A DNA stretch of 36,484 nt. Origin: a virus. The position numbers and the translations under genes were made by a program. Shown piece by piece: positions 7,551-15,298 of this stretch (position 1 is the first letter of the stretch; every line of letters starts with the position of its first letter). The stretch lies in the IMG/VR virus record IMGVR_UViG_3300043122_000030, positions 1 to 36,484 of that record. One strand, 5' to 3'. Under the pieces are notes generated by a model, which made no database searches, had not been told where the DNA came from, and saw nothing but the letters and a program-made list of their open reading frames with translations.

Positions 7551-8122
7551 TAGAACGTGCCACCTCCTCCGCCTGTATCAAATGAACCACCGCCACCGCC
7601 TTTAGGTTTCCTTATGTTGTACTTTTCGAAAAAGTCAACTAAATTTCCTCGGTCCTCTAAATACTCGGCACCTGTTGAACTTGGCTTCGGTACTTGTTGG
7701 CCTGCGCTTTTAGGTTTAGCCGGAGTGGGTGCTTTTACTCCTGTTGTTGTCGATACTGCACTTGTCGGTGCTATGAAAGGCAATTCAATAGAAGTCACAT
7801 TCCGGATTTGCTTTAAGCTACAAGAAAATGTAAATGCGCCCTTAACTTGATAGCCATGGTTAGAATCTATATTTTGTACAATGACATTATCAAATATGTT
7901 ACGCCCTGAATATCTAACAGGCGTTCCTTTTGATACATATTCCCTAAGCTTCTTTAAAGCCTCATATGCTCCATCGACTACGACACCTGACACATTAATT
8001 ATATTAGGGTTCTTAATTATGTTATCTGTGATTATACCGCCCTCAACGGGGCGATCTGTTGATTCGCTTGATACGCTTGCGGTTTCGCTTGTTATTGTTA
8101 CAACAACTTCACCTATTTTCAT
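7550..8122 (-). CDS. Dit-like baseplate/distal tail protein with Gly-rich tail
   Basis: 190 residues. Residues 1-110 are a beta-rich region with TDRPVEGGIITDNIIKNPNIINVSG (a pattern of Dit-like N-terminal domains in contractile-tail phages) and FTFSCSLKQIRNV. Residues 111-150 are a Ala/Pro/Thr linker, and the end is very glycine-rich (GGGGGSFDTGGGGGTF). It stands where PBSX encodes the LysM-type XkdP, but no LysM is visible. It directly follows the tape-measure gene, one base apart. Confidence 0.7.
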   Translation of the reverse strand: MKIGEVVVTITSETASVSSESTDRPVEGGIITDNIIKNPNIINVSGVVVDGAYEALKKLREYVSKGTPVRYSGRNIFDNVIVQNIDSNHGYQVKGAFTFSCSLKQIRNVTSIELPFIAPTSAVSTTTGVKAPTPAKPKSAGQQVPKPSSTGAEYLEDRGNLVDFFEKYNIRKPKGGGGGSFDTGGGGGTF

Positions 8123-8123
8123 C

Positions 8124-10019
8124 TTAGACCGCCTCCGTTCTTAGTCGGTTTCGTCTGTTGTACTGTGCCATGAGTTTTTCCCACTCTGATTTTAATACTC
8201 TAACGGTTTCTTTCGTGTCCCCACCGTTAACCGTTATATTTAAGTTAGGTGAGAATGTACTCGAATTGCTTGTTGCTCCTACCAAAGGCCTTGTGATTAT
8301 GTCGCTTGTTCCTTGAACCGTTTTCTCAAGTTGGTCTTCACCTTTAACCATTCCTTTATCTAAGCCTTTAATGTTATTAATACCTATATCTGTCATTACT
8401 TTAGATGGTGAGTTAATCTTGAAGATATCCTTGAACTTGTCAACAACTGCACTACCTATATTGCTTGCTATCTCTTTAACCTTTTTAAACATCTTTGTCA
8501 TACCGTCTATAAGGCCTTGGATAATGTTTTTACCTGCATCGAACAAGTTTACACCAAACAAAAATTCTGAAACTGCGTTCATGGCGTTTAAAGTAATCGA
8601 CAATGGATTAAACATCATAAAAGCATTAATCGCACTCATAACAACCTTTGTAGCTACTTCTGCCAAGCTAAATTGACCAAAGAAATCAACAACCGCGTTT
8701 AAGGCACGTTTTACAATCGCTAATGGGTGCCATTTCTCTATAAAGTTGAGAACTGCTGTAAATGCGTTCTTTGCTCCTTCAAGAATACCGCCACCAAATT
8801 CTTTGATTTGATCGCCCCATCGTTTCCAAATATAGATTGCTGCTCCGATTGCTACACCTATTGCAATAATCGGGGCCATGACTGCCAATATTGGTGCTGC
8901 TAACGCCCACGTTGCTACTACTTGCGCCCATGTTGCGACTGTCCAAGCTATAAAGGCCGGAATTAATGCTGCTCCGATTGCTACACCTACCGATATTAAA
9001 ACGGGTGTTAATACGTCCATGTTTTCAGTTACCCAACCGGCTACCTTTTGTATCTTGTCAAATCCTGTAGTCATAACGTCAACTGCTGTCAAAAAGTAAG
9101 GCGTCGCTACTTCTACACCGTTCTTAATAGAGTTAAATACGTTTTCAATAACCGTTTTGATTTGAGGCATATTGTCGTTTATCTTGCTAATGAATTCTGT
9201 AGCTACCGGCAAGAACTGTACACCTAATTCAGCGGTCATATCACTAACACCGGATTTTAATGCTTTCATCTGATTAGCAAATGATCCGCTTGTTCGCTCG
9301 GCATCGCCTAATGCGTCTGATGATTGATCAACAATAGCCTGATAGCGTACTTGCATTTTCTCGGCTTCGGAAAGTTCTTTCCATTCCGCTGTTATTCCTA
9401 GCGTCTGTTGCGCTCTTGCTAGGGTGTTCTCATTTAATACTGCGCCTAGTGCTTTAGCGTTCTCATGCTCGCCCATTATAGCCTTATTCAAGCTATTGAC
9501 TGCATCGGCATCTTGTAGGTTGTTGAATGAAGCAAGGTCAATACCTAATTCTGTTATCTGTTTTGATAACTCTGCCCCTTCTTCTCGTGTTGCGCCCATA
9601 CCGACTAGCATATTCTGTGATTCGGCTAAATAACCTTGTATCTCGTACTTGCTTCGGCCTATGGCTTTAGCTTGTTCATCGGCCCATGTTCTAACGGTTC
9701 CGCTCATGCCCGCAAATACTGTATCAAACTTGCTAGACATTTCTTCTACATCTGACGCTGCCAATATTGACTTTGTTGTTATTGCTCCAATACCTGCTGC
9801 GGCCGCTGTCCCTGCCACAAGACCAAATTGCCCCATCTTTTTAGCCAACCCACCGATACTTGACGCAAAGGCCTTGGAACCGTCTGTTAAATTGTTTTTA
9901 AAGGACCGACCCATCTTCTCGGCATTGGTTTTTAGTTCATCAACTGCTTTGTCTACACGCTGTACCGCCTTAGTTTCGCCTTTAAAGTTAATATCGAATA
10001 TTAATTCACGTAAAGCCAT
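8124..10019 (-). CDS. tail tape measure protein
   Basis: 631 residues, the largest gene here. It has a helical N-terminus (TKAVQRVDKAVDELKTNAEK), the TMP core with MSSKFDTVFAGMSGTVRTWADE and EEGAELSKQITELGIDLASF (PhageMin_Tail-type motifs), hydrophobic helices about 335-400, and INSPSKVMTDIGINNIKGLDKG near the end, all standard in Firmicutes tape measures. By the usual ~1.5 A per residue rule, a tail near 95 nm would be expected (an inference). It follows the chaperone frames by one base. Confidence 0.93.
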   Translation of the reverse strand: MALRELIFDINFKGETKAVQRVDKAVDELKTNAEKMGRSFKNNLTDGSKAFASSIGGLAKKMGQFGLVAGTAAAAGIGAITTKSILAASDVEEMSSKFDTVFAGMSGTVRTWADEQAKAIGRSKYEIQGYLAESQNMLVGMGATREEGAELSKQITELGIDLASFNNLQDADAVNSLNKAIMGEHENAKALGAVLNENTLARAQQTLGITAEWKELSEAEKMQVRYQAIVDQSSDALGDAERTSGSFANQMKALKSGVSDMTAELGVQFLPVATEFISKINDNMPQIKTVIENVFNSIKNGVEVATPYFLTAVDVMTTGFDKIQKVAGWVTENMDVLTPVLISVGVAIGAALIPAFIAWTVATWAQVVATWALAAPILAVMAPIIAIGVAIGAAIYIWKRWGDQIKEFGGGILEGAKNAFTAVLNFIEKWHPLAIVKRALNAVVDFFGQFSLAEVATKVVMSAINAFMMFNPLSITLNAMNAVSEFLFGVNLFDAGKNIIQGLIDGMTKMFKKVKEIASNIGSAVVDKFKDIFKINSPSKVMTDIGINNIKGLDKGMVKGEDQLEKTVQGTSDIITRPLVGATSNSSTFSPNLNITVNGGDTKETVRVLKSEWEKLMAQYNRRNRLRTEAV

Positions 10020-10229
10020 CTATTTCACTCCCTTCTTTTGGGATTTGTTAATCTGATCAATATATAAATCTAAGCCTGCGTTGGCTTCTTCTATTTCGCT
10101 TGGTGTCATCTTACACACGTCCGAATAAGGTATTTTACCATCAAAGACCAAACGCCATATAGACCAATTACTTTTTGCTACTTCCTTCCAATTTCTTTTG
10201 CTTGGTTGTAAGAAACTTGTTGACTTCTG
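10020..10229 (-). CDS. tail assembly chaperone, frameshifted C-terminal frame (gpGT-like)
   Basis: A 69-codon open frame in the +1 (equivalently -2) frame, bounded upstream by TGATGA (10230-10235) and ending TAG one base before the tape measure. It has no ATG until residue 41 and no ribosome binding site, but it codes a protein-like sequence with NWSIWRLVFDGKIPYSDVC and MTPSEIEEANAGLDLY. This is the usual position of a frameshift extension of the tail chaperone, as in lambda GT and Mu. A -2 slip of the lysine tRNA from AAG to AAA is possible at two sites within AAAAG runs near the first frame's stop (10168-10190). Confidence 0.65.
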   Translation of the reverse strand, partial: QKSTSFLQPSKRNWKEVAKSNWSIWRLVFDGKIPYSDVCKMTPSEIEEANAGLDLYIDQINKSQKKGVK

Positions 10230-10446
10230 TCATCAACCTCTCGATCGTGTCAACATCGGTACTATCAAAATCATCAAAGGATAATCTAGGTTCAACAATT
10301 ACGTGTTCAAACATATAATCGTATATTGCTAATGTATCGCTGTTGCCTTGCTCGTCTTTTTGACTCATGCACTTGTAATAATCACGCGCGCTTAATCCTT
10401 GTAACTTATATTTAACGCCTTCTACTTCAATTTGTTTGATATCCAT
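10168..10446 (-). CDS. tail assembly chaperone (gpG-like)
   Basis: 92 residues, acidic and helical (RDYYKCMSQKDEQG ... DDFDSTDVDTIERLMTEVNKFL). Size and position between tube and tape measure match tail assembly chaperones that coat the tape measure during assembly. The frame ends in an A-rich stretch (SSKK) overlapped by a second frame to 10020, giving a likely frameshift fusion. Start ATG 10446 overlaps the preceding membrane-protein stop by one base. Confidence 0.78.
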   Translation of the reverse strand: MDIKQIEVEGVKYKLQGLSARDYYKCMSQKDEQGNSDTLAIYDYMFEHVIVEPRLSFDDFDSTDVDTIERLMTEVNKFLTTKQKKLEGSSKK

Positions 10447-10640
10447 TATTTTCTACCTCTTTCCTGTGCTTGTCTAATATACTCTTGTTTCTCTGCGGGC
10501 GTCATCTTCGCTACTCGTCTTGCGCTAGTTGTCATCTTACCGAAAAAGAACCCGAATACTGCACCTATAACGATACCTACCGGACCCCAAAAGATAAACC
10601 CTAGCATCATAAAGCCGATTATACTAATCACATACCACAT
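10446..10640 (-). CDS. small glycine-zipper membrane protein in the tail module
   Basis: 64 residues: two hydrophobic segments (residues about 3-18 and 20-34) rich in G-x3-G (GPVGIVIGAVFGFFFGK), then a basic, helical tail (ARRVAKMTPAEKQEYIRQAQERG). AGGAGG lies well placed before ATG 10640. It sits between the tail tube and chaperone genes, where soluble proteins are usual. No family is recognised. It could be a membrane-active minor tail or superinfection-type protein; neither is shown. Confidence 0.72.
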   Translation of the reverse strand: MWYVISIIGFMMLGFIFWGPVGIVIGAVFGFFFGKMTTSARRVAKMTPAEKQEYIRQAQERGRK

Positions 10641-10660
10641 ATATAGTCCTCCTTATTCAA

Positions 10661-10684
10661 GAAAAGGGGCATTTAAGCCCCCTT
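10661..10684 (-). terminator. attenuator hairpin after the tail tube gene
   Basis: On the minus strand AAGGGGGC pairs with GCCCCTTT (eight pairs, one G-T) around TTAAAT, followed by TCTTG. The T-run is short, so partial termination is likely, lowering transcripts for the downstream chaperone and tape-measure genes. Confidence 0.6.
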
Positions 10685-10688
10685 GTTG

Positions 10689-11075
10689 TTATTTAATCTC
10701 TAAGTCACCGACGTAAATCTCAAACTCTACATCTGTAACCTCTTTTCCCTTTTCCGGGAAGATTGGATTTCTTACAAATGCTTGAGTACCTGCACAGTTA
10801 ACGCCATTCTCATTCTGGTCTATTGCTGTAAATCCAAATACTTTTTTACCACTTGCCAAGCTGTTTAGATATTTAACGCTAGGGCTTGTGCTGTTAAGTG
10901 ATACTGTTACTACTCCTGCGTTATTGGCGTTATCAGAAAAAACAACCTCTCCATCTACTGCCACATAAGGTAGCTTTCTATCTTCTTCCATTTCAGCTGA
11001 TATGACTGAACCTGTTGAGAATCCTGTTAGATATACGCCATCTACTACTACTGTTACTTTTTTAACGTCATACAT
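10689..11075 (-). CDS. tail tube protein (DUF3277/KPP10 Orf10-like)
   Basis: 128 residues, beta-rich. The layout VVVDGVYLTGFSTGSVISAEMEED, GDGEVVFSDNANNAGVVTVSL-like core and NPIFPEKGKEVTDVEFEIYVGDLEI matches the DUF3277 tube family found in KPP10/Pam3-type myoviruses. It follows the sheath by 15 bases with a strong AAGGAGG site and precedes an attenuator hairpin, in keeping with high copy number. Confidence 0.85.
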   Translation of the reverse strand: MYDVKKVTVVVDGVYLTGFSTGSVISAEMEEDRKLPYVAVDGEVVFSDNANNAGVVTVSLNSTSPSVKYLNSLASGKKVFGFTAIDQNENGVNCAGTQAFVRNPIFPEKGKEVTDVEFEIYVGDLEIK

Positions 11076-11090
11076 AGTCTATTTCCTCCT

Positions 11091-12065
11091 TTATTCTAAG
11101 GTCAAGAAGCCATAGAAAGGCCCCTGCTCAATCGCTCCTGCAAGTACTGCTGTCCATCTCACATAACCATATGTACGATTAGCCTTGTCAGCTGTTGGAA
11201 CGTCTGCAACCGGTAATATAGTGACTTCGAATTGCGGTTCACCTGCATCATTAATTGCCACAATGGATTGTCTTGCTGCTAGCTTCAATCTCTTATTAGC
11301 TACGTCTGCCAAAAGTGCCACACCTGCGTTAGTATACGGAATCTTAGGTGTAGTTAATGCTAATTGTGCTAGGTCTTCTTCCATCCGGATTTTAATCCAC
11401 AACTTACCTAAAATTACATCAATGTACTCTCCGCCAATCATTTTCGAGTTAGCTGTTTGAGCAACTCCCATTTTTTCAACATAGATCATAACATTGTTAT
11501 CAACTAGTGTATTGTACTCTGTAGCTGTAAGGTCCGATGCGCTGATACCTGTTAATGTTTTAAACTTTGCTGTTGCTGAACCAATCTCGATACCGACCAT
11601 ATAAGCTAATAGTGCCTCTGCTAAGTAATCGGTGTCATGATAAGCTACAATCGTTTGATTTGATGTGCCTGTGATTGCTTTGTTTTGACTAGTAACCGCA
11701 TAAACTCGGTCTTGTGTATCAATCCATGCTTCGATTGTTTCGATAGCTGCGTCTGAATTATCGGTACACGTTACACCAAAGAAACCGTTTTGACTTACTG
11801 CGTTTAATTCTGTAATGATGTCCGCTTCTGTAACGGATACCGTTCCCGTAATTGCTACTTGTTGCGCACCTTGTCCGAATATTGCTTGAGCGATTAAATA
11901 CGCGTTATCAGTGACAAGAAAGTCTTCTGCTACTGATGCAATATCATTGTATAATGTGTAAGGGTGTTCTGTTTCATGGTCTACAATCAATATAGTTCCA
12001 AAACCCTTTTGTGCTACTGCTGTTGTCAGCGTTGTAATGTTTACTACAAAATCTTTAGGATACAT
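11091..12065 (-). CDS. tail sheath protein (DUF3383 type)
   Basis: 324 residues. The first 120 residues include GFGTILIVDHETEHPYTLYND and QAIFGQGAQQVAITG; the middle holds TAKFKTLTGISASDLTATEYNTL, a motif of phage sheaths, and the end is GYVRWTAVLAGAIEQGPFYGFLTL. The KFK.L.G region and short length fit DUF3383 sheaths. It shows that the tail is contractile. ATG 12065 is preceded by AAGGAGGAATAGCAT. Confidence 0.9.
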   Translation of the reverse strand: MYPKDFVVNITTLTTAVAQKGFGTILIVDHETEHPYTLYNDIASVAEDFLVTDNAYLIAQAIFGQGAQQVAITGTVSVTEADIITELNAVSQNGFFGVTCTDNSDAAIETIEAWIDTQDRVYAVTSQNKAITGTSNQTIVAYHDTDYLAEALLAYMVGIEIGSATAKFKTLTGISASDLTATEYNTLVDNNVMIYVEKMGVAQTANSKMIGGEYIDVILGKLWIKIRMEEDLAQLALTTPKIPYTNAGVALLADVANKRLKLAARQSIVAINDAGEPQFEVTILPVADVPTADKANRTYGYVRWTAVLAGAIEQGPFYGFLTLE

Positions 12066-12068
12066 ATG

Positions 12069-12542
12069 CTATTCCTCCTTGATTGAATAATCTTCTATTG
12101 TTGCATCTGTTCTAGTTACTGTGTCTTTAGTTTTAACGGTAATATCAAAACCCCATCTATACTCGTACTCGTCAACCTCTAGCATAGAACGCTCTGAAAG
12201 GCTTGTCACGTCAGCAATAACGTATTCCTTGTCAAAAACTATGTGTCTGAAATAATCGACCGACATTTTAGCCTTTAAATACGCTTCTTGTTCTGTGTCT
12301 GAATACGCTGTGAATGAAAAGGTATGATTTACCGGTGTCTCTAACTTTGATTCGATGTCAAACTCAAATGTTGTACTGTCAACCAACTTATCGCTTAAAT
12401 TTCCTTGTGATAGGGCTATATTACTTGTTATCATCGTGTAGCCTACGAACGGATAAGGCGGTTTGTTTTGGGCTTGGGGCGATTGTATCACCGGAATATT
12501 TAAGTAGCTGTATAGGTCAAATATAAGGTCATTCTTAAACAT
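12069..12542 (-). CDS. neck/tail terminator protein (gp12-like)
   Basis: 157 residues. NKPPYPFVGYTMITSN near residue 25 and SFTAYSDTEQEAYLKAKMSVDYF near 77 resemble phage neck terminator proteins, which end the tail tube and meet the head connector. Its place just upstream of the sheath supports this. It starts at ATG 12542, inside the end of the preceding gene. Confidence 0.68.
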   Translation of the reverse strand: MFKNDLIFDLYSYLNIPVIQSPQAQNKPPYPFVGYTMITSNIALSQGNLSDKLVDSTTFEFDIESKLETPVNHTFSFTAYSDTEQEAYLKAKMSVDYFRHIVFDKEYVIADVTSLSERSMLEVDEYEYRWGFDITVKTKDTVTRTDATIEDYSIKEE

Positions 12543-12882
12543 TCACATCACCCCTTTTTAATATATAAGCGTTTAGTCCTTCGTCAAAGTCTGTATAGTC
12601 TGCTCGCGTCATTACTGTGTATATTATGTCCTTATGCTTGACTTTGCTGTTAATATCAAGGCTAGCATATGCGTATAATTGCTTGTCTTCAATGGTGTAG
12701 TCGTGATTATCTTTTACCACGTCCTCGCCTAGAGGAACCACCGCACCATCGAACTCTATCCAATCAACTGAACCTTCAACCCATATACCGCCTTGCGTAT
12801 AATCATAATGTCCGTCTGTTACTGTTTTATATAAAGGCTTTATCTTACCGTACTTCTTGACTAGCCTTTTAAAGTTATACAT
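12535..12882 (-). CDS. head-tail neck protein (unassigned)
   Basis: 115 residues, beta-rich (GGIWVEGSVDWIEFDGAVVPLGEDV; AYASLDINSKVKHKDIIYTVM). Found between the HK97-gp10-like gene and the terminator gene, where the head-closure (stopper) protein is usual. Sequence alone does not name the family. It overlaps the next gene by eight bases. Confidence 0.6.
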   Translation of the reverse strand: MYNFKRLVKKYGKIKPLYKTVTDGHYDYTQGGIWVEGSVDWIEFDGAVVPLGEDVVKDNHDYTIEDKQLYAYASLDINSKVKHKDIIYTVMTRADYTDFDEGLNAYILKRGDVNV

Positions 12883-13317
12883 CTACTCCACCACCTTGTA
12901 GGATACGCTATCTAGTAGCTGTCCTGTGTCTATAAGCGGATTGCTCGAACCCTTTTGTTCTATTGTACTTTCAGCGTTAGGCGGTGTCCTTAAATCGACC
13001 ATGTAGCGTTGTATCTTACCAACAACATACTCGCCTATTGTGTTCATGCAAGCGTCAAAGGTTATCTTACCGTCAATGTATCGAATGATTAAGTTTTCCG
13101 AAAAGTCACCAATATCTTTACCGTACTTGTCAATCGCTCCACGAATGAATGAACGTTCCGGAATGTTTCTTGTCGGCGATCCAAATTCATTGACGTTGGC
13201 CCTTAGCAATATTTCGCTATCGGCATCACCCAAAATACCTACTGACAACTTAGCATTATCTATTCTGTCGATTCTATCAAGCAATTCATCAACGTTTGAT
13301 ATATCTTTTACCGTCAT
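12883..13317 (-). CDS. HK97 gp10-like/virion morphogenesis neck protein
   Basis: 144 residues. The motif NVNEFGSPTRNIPERSFIRG and the C-terminal NPLIDTGQLLDSVSYKVV are diagnostic of gp10/morphogenesis-type proteins that act as tail completion or connector proteins. It overlaps the upstream connector gene by four bases and abuts the next gene. Confidence 0.8.
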   Translation of the reverse strand: MTVKDISNVDELLDRIDRIDNAKLSVGILGDADSEILLRANVNEFGSPTRNIPERSFIRGAIDKYGKDIGDFSENLIIRYIDGKITFDACMNTIGEYVVGKIQRYMVDLRTPPNAESTIEQKGSSNPLIDTGQLLDSVSYKVVE

Positions 13318-13535
13318 ATCATCTTCACCCTCTTATAAGGTGATAGAATTTTCTGAATATTTAGGTATGTTTCGCCAAATGACTGACTAAGACCGCCTAA
13401 TGATTCGCTTGTGACACCTGCTCTCTCTAATGTTTCAATAAGAATGTCAAGTACAACAGAAAAGTCCTCTGTATCTGTTAACGTGTCATTATTACAATAT
13501 TTTTTAGCCCATATTAAAACATATTCTCGATTCAT
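13314..13535 (-). CDS. head-tail connector (gp6-like, short)
   Basis: 73 residues. GVTSESLGGLSQSFGETYLNIQKILSPYKRVKM follows the LGxLSxSF...LSPYRRVK pattern of phage gp6/YqbG-type connectors. The length is short for the family, but the key C-terminal pattern is complete. It ends overlapping the gp10-like gene. Confidence 0.75.
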   Translation of the reverse strand: MNREYVLIWAKKYCNNDTLTDTEDFSVVLDILIETLERAGVTSESLGGLSQSFGETYLNIQKILSPYKRVKMI

Positions 13536-13539
13536 TACG

Positions 13540-13698
13540 TCAAATCACTTCCTTCAACTGCTCGAATAGTTCAGCCTTTCGCTTCATGATGTCATATTCA
13601 ACGCCTTTTTCATCTAACAAAGCCATGATTTCTTTTTTCGTATAATCATCAATGCTTATTTCGGGTTTTCTAGGCACTCGCCTATATCGTCTTAACAT
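13540..13698 (-). CDS. HeH/LEM-like small DNA-binding or capsid-linked protein
   Basis: A 52-residue gene with an excellent AAGGAGGGTTATAA site before ATG 13698. A basic head (MLRRYRRVPRKP) is followed by DDYTKKEIMALLDEKGVEYDIM and KAELFEQL, the short helix-extended-loop-helix pattern (HeH/LEM or SAP type). Such mini-domains often follow major capsid genes in Firmicutes phages. Function there is not established. Confidence 0.75.
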   Translation of the reverse strand: MLRRYRRVPRKPEISIDDYTKKEIMALLDEKGVEYDIMKRKAELFEQLKEVI

Positions 13699-13715
13699 TT
13701 ATAACCCTCCTTACT

Positions 13716-13744
13716 AAAAAGAGGTAGGGAAAGCCCCACCCCTT
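13716..13744 (-). terminator. intrinsic hairpin after the major capsid gene
   Basis: Minus strand AAGGGGTGGGG pairs with CCCTACCTCTT through eleven pairs (two G-T), loop CTTT, then TTT. The strong stem immediately after the capsid stop suggests partial termination that keeps capsid message in excess or protects its 3' end. Confidence 0.72.
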
Positions 13745-13758
13745 GAATTGTTTGTTTA

Positions 13759-14604
13759 TTAAACTACTGTAATTGTAATCTTCACACATTTGGATTCGTC
13801 ATATAAGTACGCTCCATAATGTTCATCTGCTGTGATTACTGTAGTTTTCGCTAAGATGTCACGATCTGATTCTACTTCAACATCACGCTTCATGTAGATT
13901 GCTAAAGCCCCGCTGTTCGCATCATCATATTGATCAGTTGATTCTTGACCAAGCTTAATGATATAACCTGTGCCTTGTTCTAGCTTGTTTGACCGTACTA
14001 CTTGTGCATTTAATACTGCACCGTACGTTCCACGAACGATAATGTCATCTCCAAGGTCTGATGCACGTTCCCACGCTCCGCCAACTGCTTTTCTAAGGAT
14101 TGAAGCATCAAGAGGGTTCATAACTAGAACCATTCTGTTATCATCTTCATCACCGAATAAATCAATAGCGTCTGATACTGCGTCAAGTGTCCATGCTGCG
14201 GGAGTTGCTTCTAAAGTAGTTGTTGCCATAGCTGCAACACAATCATCATCAATCTTATCAGCAATCGCTAATAGTAATTGATTTCCGGCTTCTCCTAGAG
14301 GATTGCCAAGTCCTGAAAGAATTGCTTCATCAGTAACCTCGACACCTTTTCCGGCTTTTTTAATTGTAAAATCTTCTGTAGTTGTTTCAAGCAAAGTAGG
14401 AACGATCGCAACGCCTTCCGCTATATCGATAGCTGGACCTACATAATTGTACTTAGGCACTGTCAAGGTTGAACCCGGACGTCCTACTAAAGTTGTGTCA
14501 ATTCTTGCTAAAGGTGCAAATCGTAATTTATCAGGTAACTTTGCGCTAATCATATCCGCCATAACTTGCGGGTCTACCATGTTTGTTAATTCACTTACTG
14601 CCAT
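13759..14604 (-). CDS. major capsid protein (HK97 fold, N4 gp56-like)
   Basis: 281 residues. It begins AVSELTNMVDPQVMADMISAKLPDKLRFAPLA, with GSTLTVPKYNYVG, the AEGVAIVPTLLETTTEDFTIKKAGKGVEVTDEAI stretch and a late VESDRDILAKTTVITADEHYGAYL, all typical of HK97-fold capsids of the N4 gp56 group. It directly follows the scaffold gene with GGAGGATAAGAAT before the ATG. It is flanked by its own promoter region and a downstream hairpin. Confidence 0.92.
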   Translation of the reverse strand: MAVSELTNMVDPQVMADMISAKLPDKLRFAPLARIDTTLVGRPGSTLTVPKYNYVGPAIDIAEGVAIVPTLLETTTEDFTIKKAGKGVEVTDEAILSGLGNPLGEAGNQLLLAIADKIDDDCVAAMATTTLEATPAAWTLDAVSDAIDLFGDEDDNRMVLVMNPLDASILRKAVGGAWERASDLGDDIIVRGTYGAVLNAQVVRSNKLEQGTGYIIKLGQESTDQYDDANSGALAIYMKRDVEVESDRDILAKTTVITADEHYGAYLYDESKCVKITITVV

Positions 14605-14608
14605 ATTC

Positions 14609-15202
14609 TTATCCTCCTATTAATTCGTTGTATAGTTCGGGGTTAGTTTTCTTTAGTTCAAGGCGTCTAGTGTAGCCCATGCGATTAAATTCTTCTTTGG
14701 TTACTCCACCCTTAGAGCCTCCTCCGCTTTTAGGTGTTTTACCTTTTAATCTCTCGCTTACTGCTTCTTCAATAGCCTTGTTCCAATTTTCTTCTAGCTT
14801 ATTAATATTATCAAGTGTTTGCTGATTGTCATCTGCTAAAACCAAATGTGCAAAATCTGTAGGTAATTTCTTTTCACTAAGAATTTTAGTTGCTTCAAGT
14901 TCTAACTTTTCACGATAGAATTGTTTTCTCTCTTTCTCAAACTCGGCAAGTTCTTTTTGTCGTTCTTTTTCAGCACGTTCCTTTTCACTTAGCTTCGCTA
15001 GTTCCTCGGCCTCTGTCTTAGCCTTTTTAATCCGTTCTGTGGCTTCTTCTTCCCACTTTTGCTTGGCTGTCTCCAAAGCTTTTGTAACACGTCTGTCTGC
15101 CTCGGCTTGTAGCTTAGCGTCTAATTCTTCTTGTGTAAGTTCTAACTTCTCAACGGTTGGTTTTTCTTCCTCTGCGAAATGTTGCAAATTCATTTTTAAC
15201 AT
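14609..15202 (-). CDS. capsid scaffold protein (DUF4355)
   Basis: 197 residues, mostly highly charged coiled coil (ELTQEELDAKLQAEADRRV through KQKELAEFEKER) with a hydrophobic N-terminal MNLQHFAE and a GGGSKGG linker before a C-terminal helix (EEFNRMGYTRRLELKKTNPELY). This is the DUF4355 scaffold pattern, encoded directly before the capsid. ATG 15202 has AAGGAGG eight bases upstream. Confidence 0.88.
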   Translation of the reverse strand: MLKMNLQHFAEEEKPTVEKLELTQEELDAKLQAEADRRVTKALETAKQKWEEEATERIKKAKTEAEELAKLSEKERAEKERQKELAEFEKERKQFYREKLELEATKILSEKKLPTDFAHLVLADDNQQTLDNINKLEENWNKAIEEAVSERLKGKTPKSGGGSKGGVTKEEFNRMGYTRRLELKKTNPELYNELIGG

Positions 15203-15256
15203 AATTTATTTCCTCCTTAGCCCTGCAAGTTCTAGCCTCACAGTTCATCTGTCTTA

Positions 15257-15285
15257 ATTTTATCATAATTGTTTTAAATAATCAA
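15257..15285 (-). promoter_or_regulatory. candidate sigma-A promoter for scaffold and capsid
   Basis: Minus strand TTGATT - 17 bp - TAAAAT with an extended TGA before the -10, in the 96-base gap before the scaffold gene. A ~50-base leader follows. It could boost capsid expression inside the late operon. Confidence 0.5.
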
Positions 15286-15298
15286 TGTTTTCTGAATA

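Noticed and set aside
8371-9633. Plus-strand frames opposite the tape measure gene
   Set aside because: They are reverse-complement shadows of repetitive TMP codons with no ribosome binding sites.
15121-15249. 30-residue frame overlapping the scaffold start (MNCEARTC...)
   Set aside because: No own ribosome binding site with good spacing and it crosses the scaffold gene's own AAGGAGG; coding there is better explained by DUF4355.
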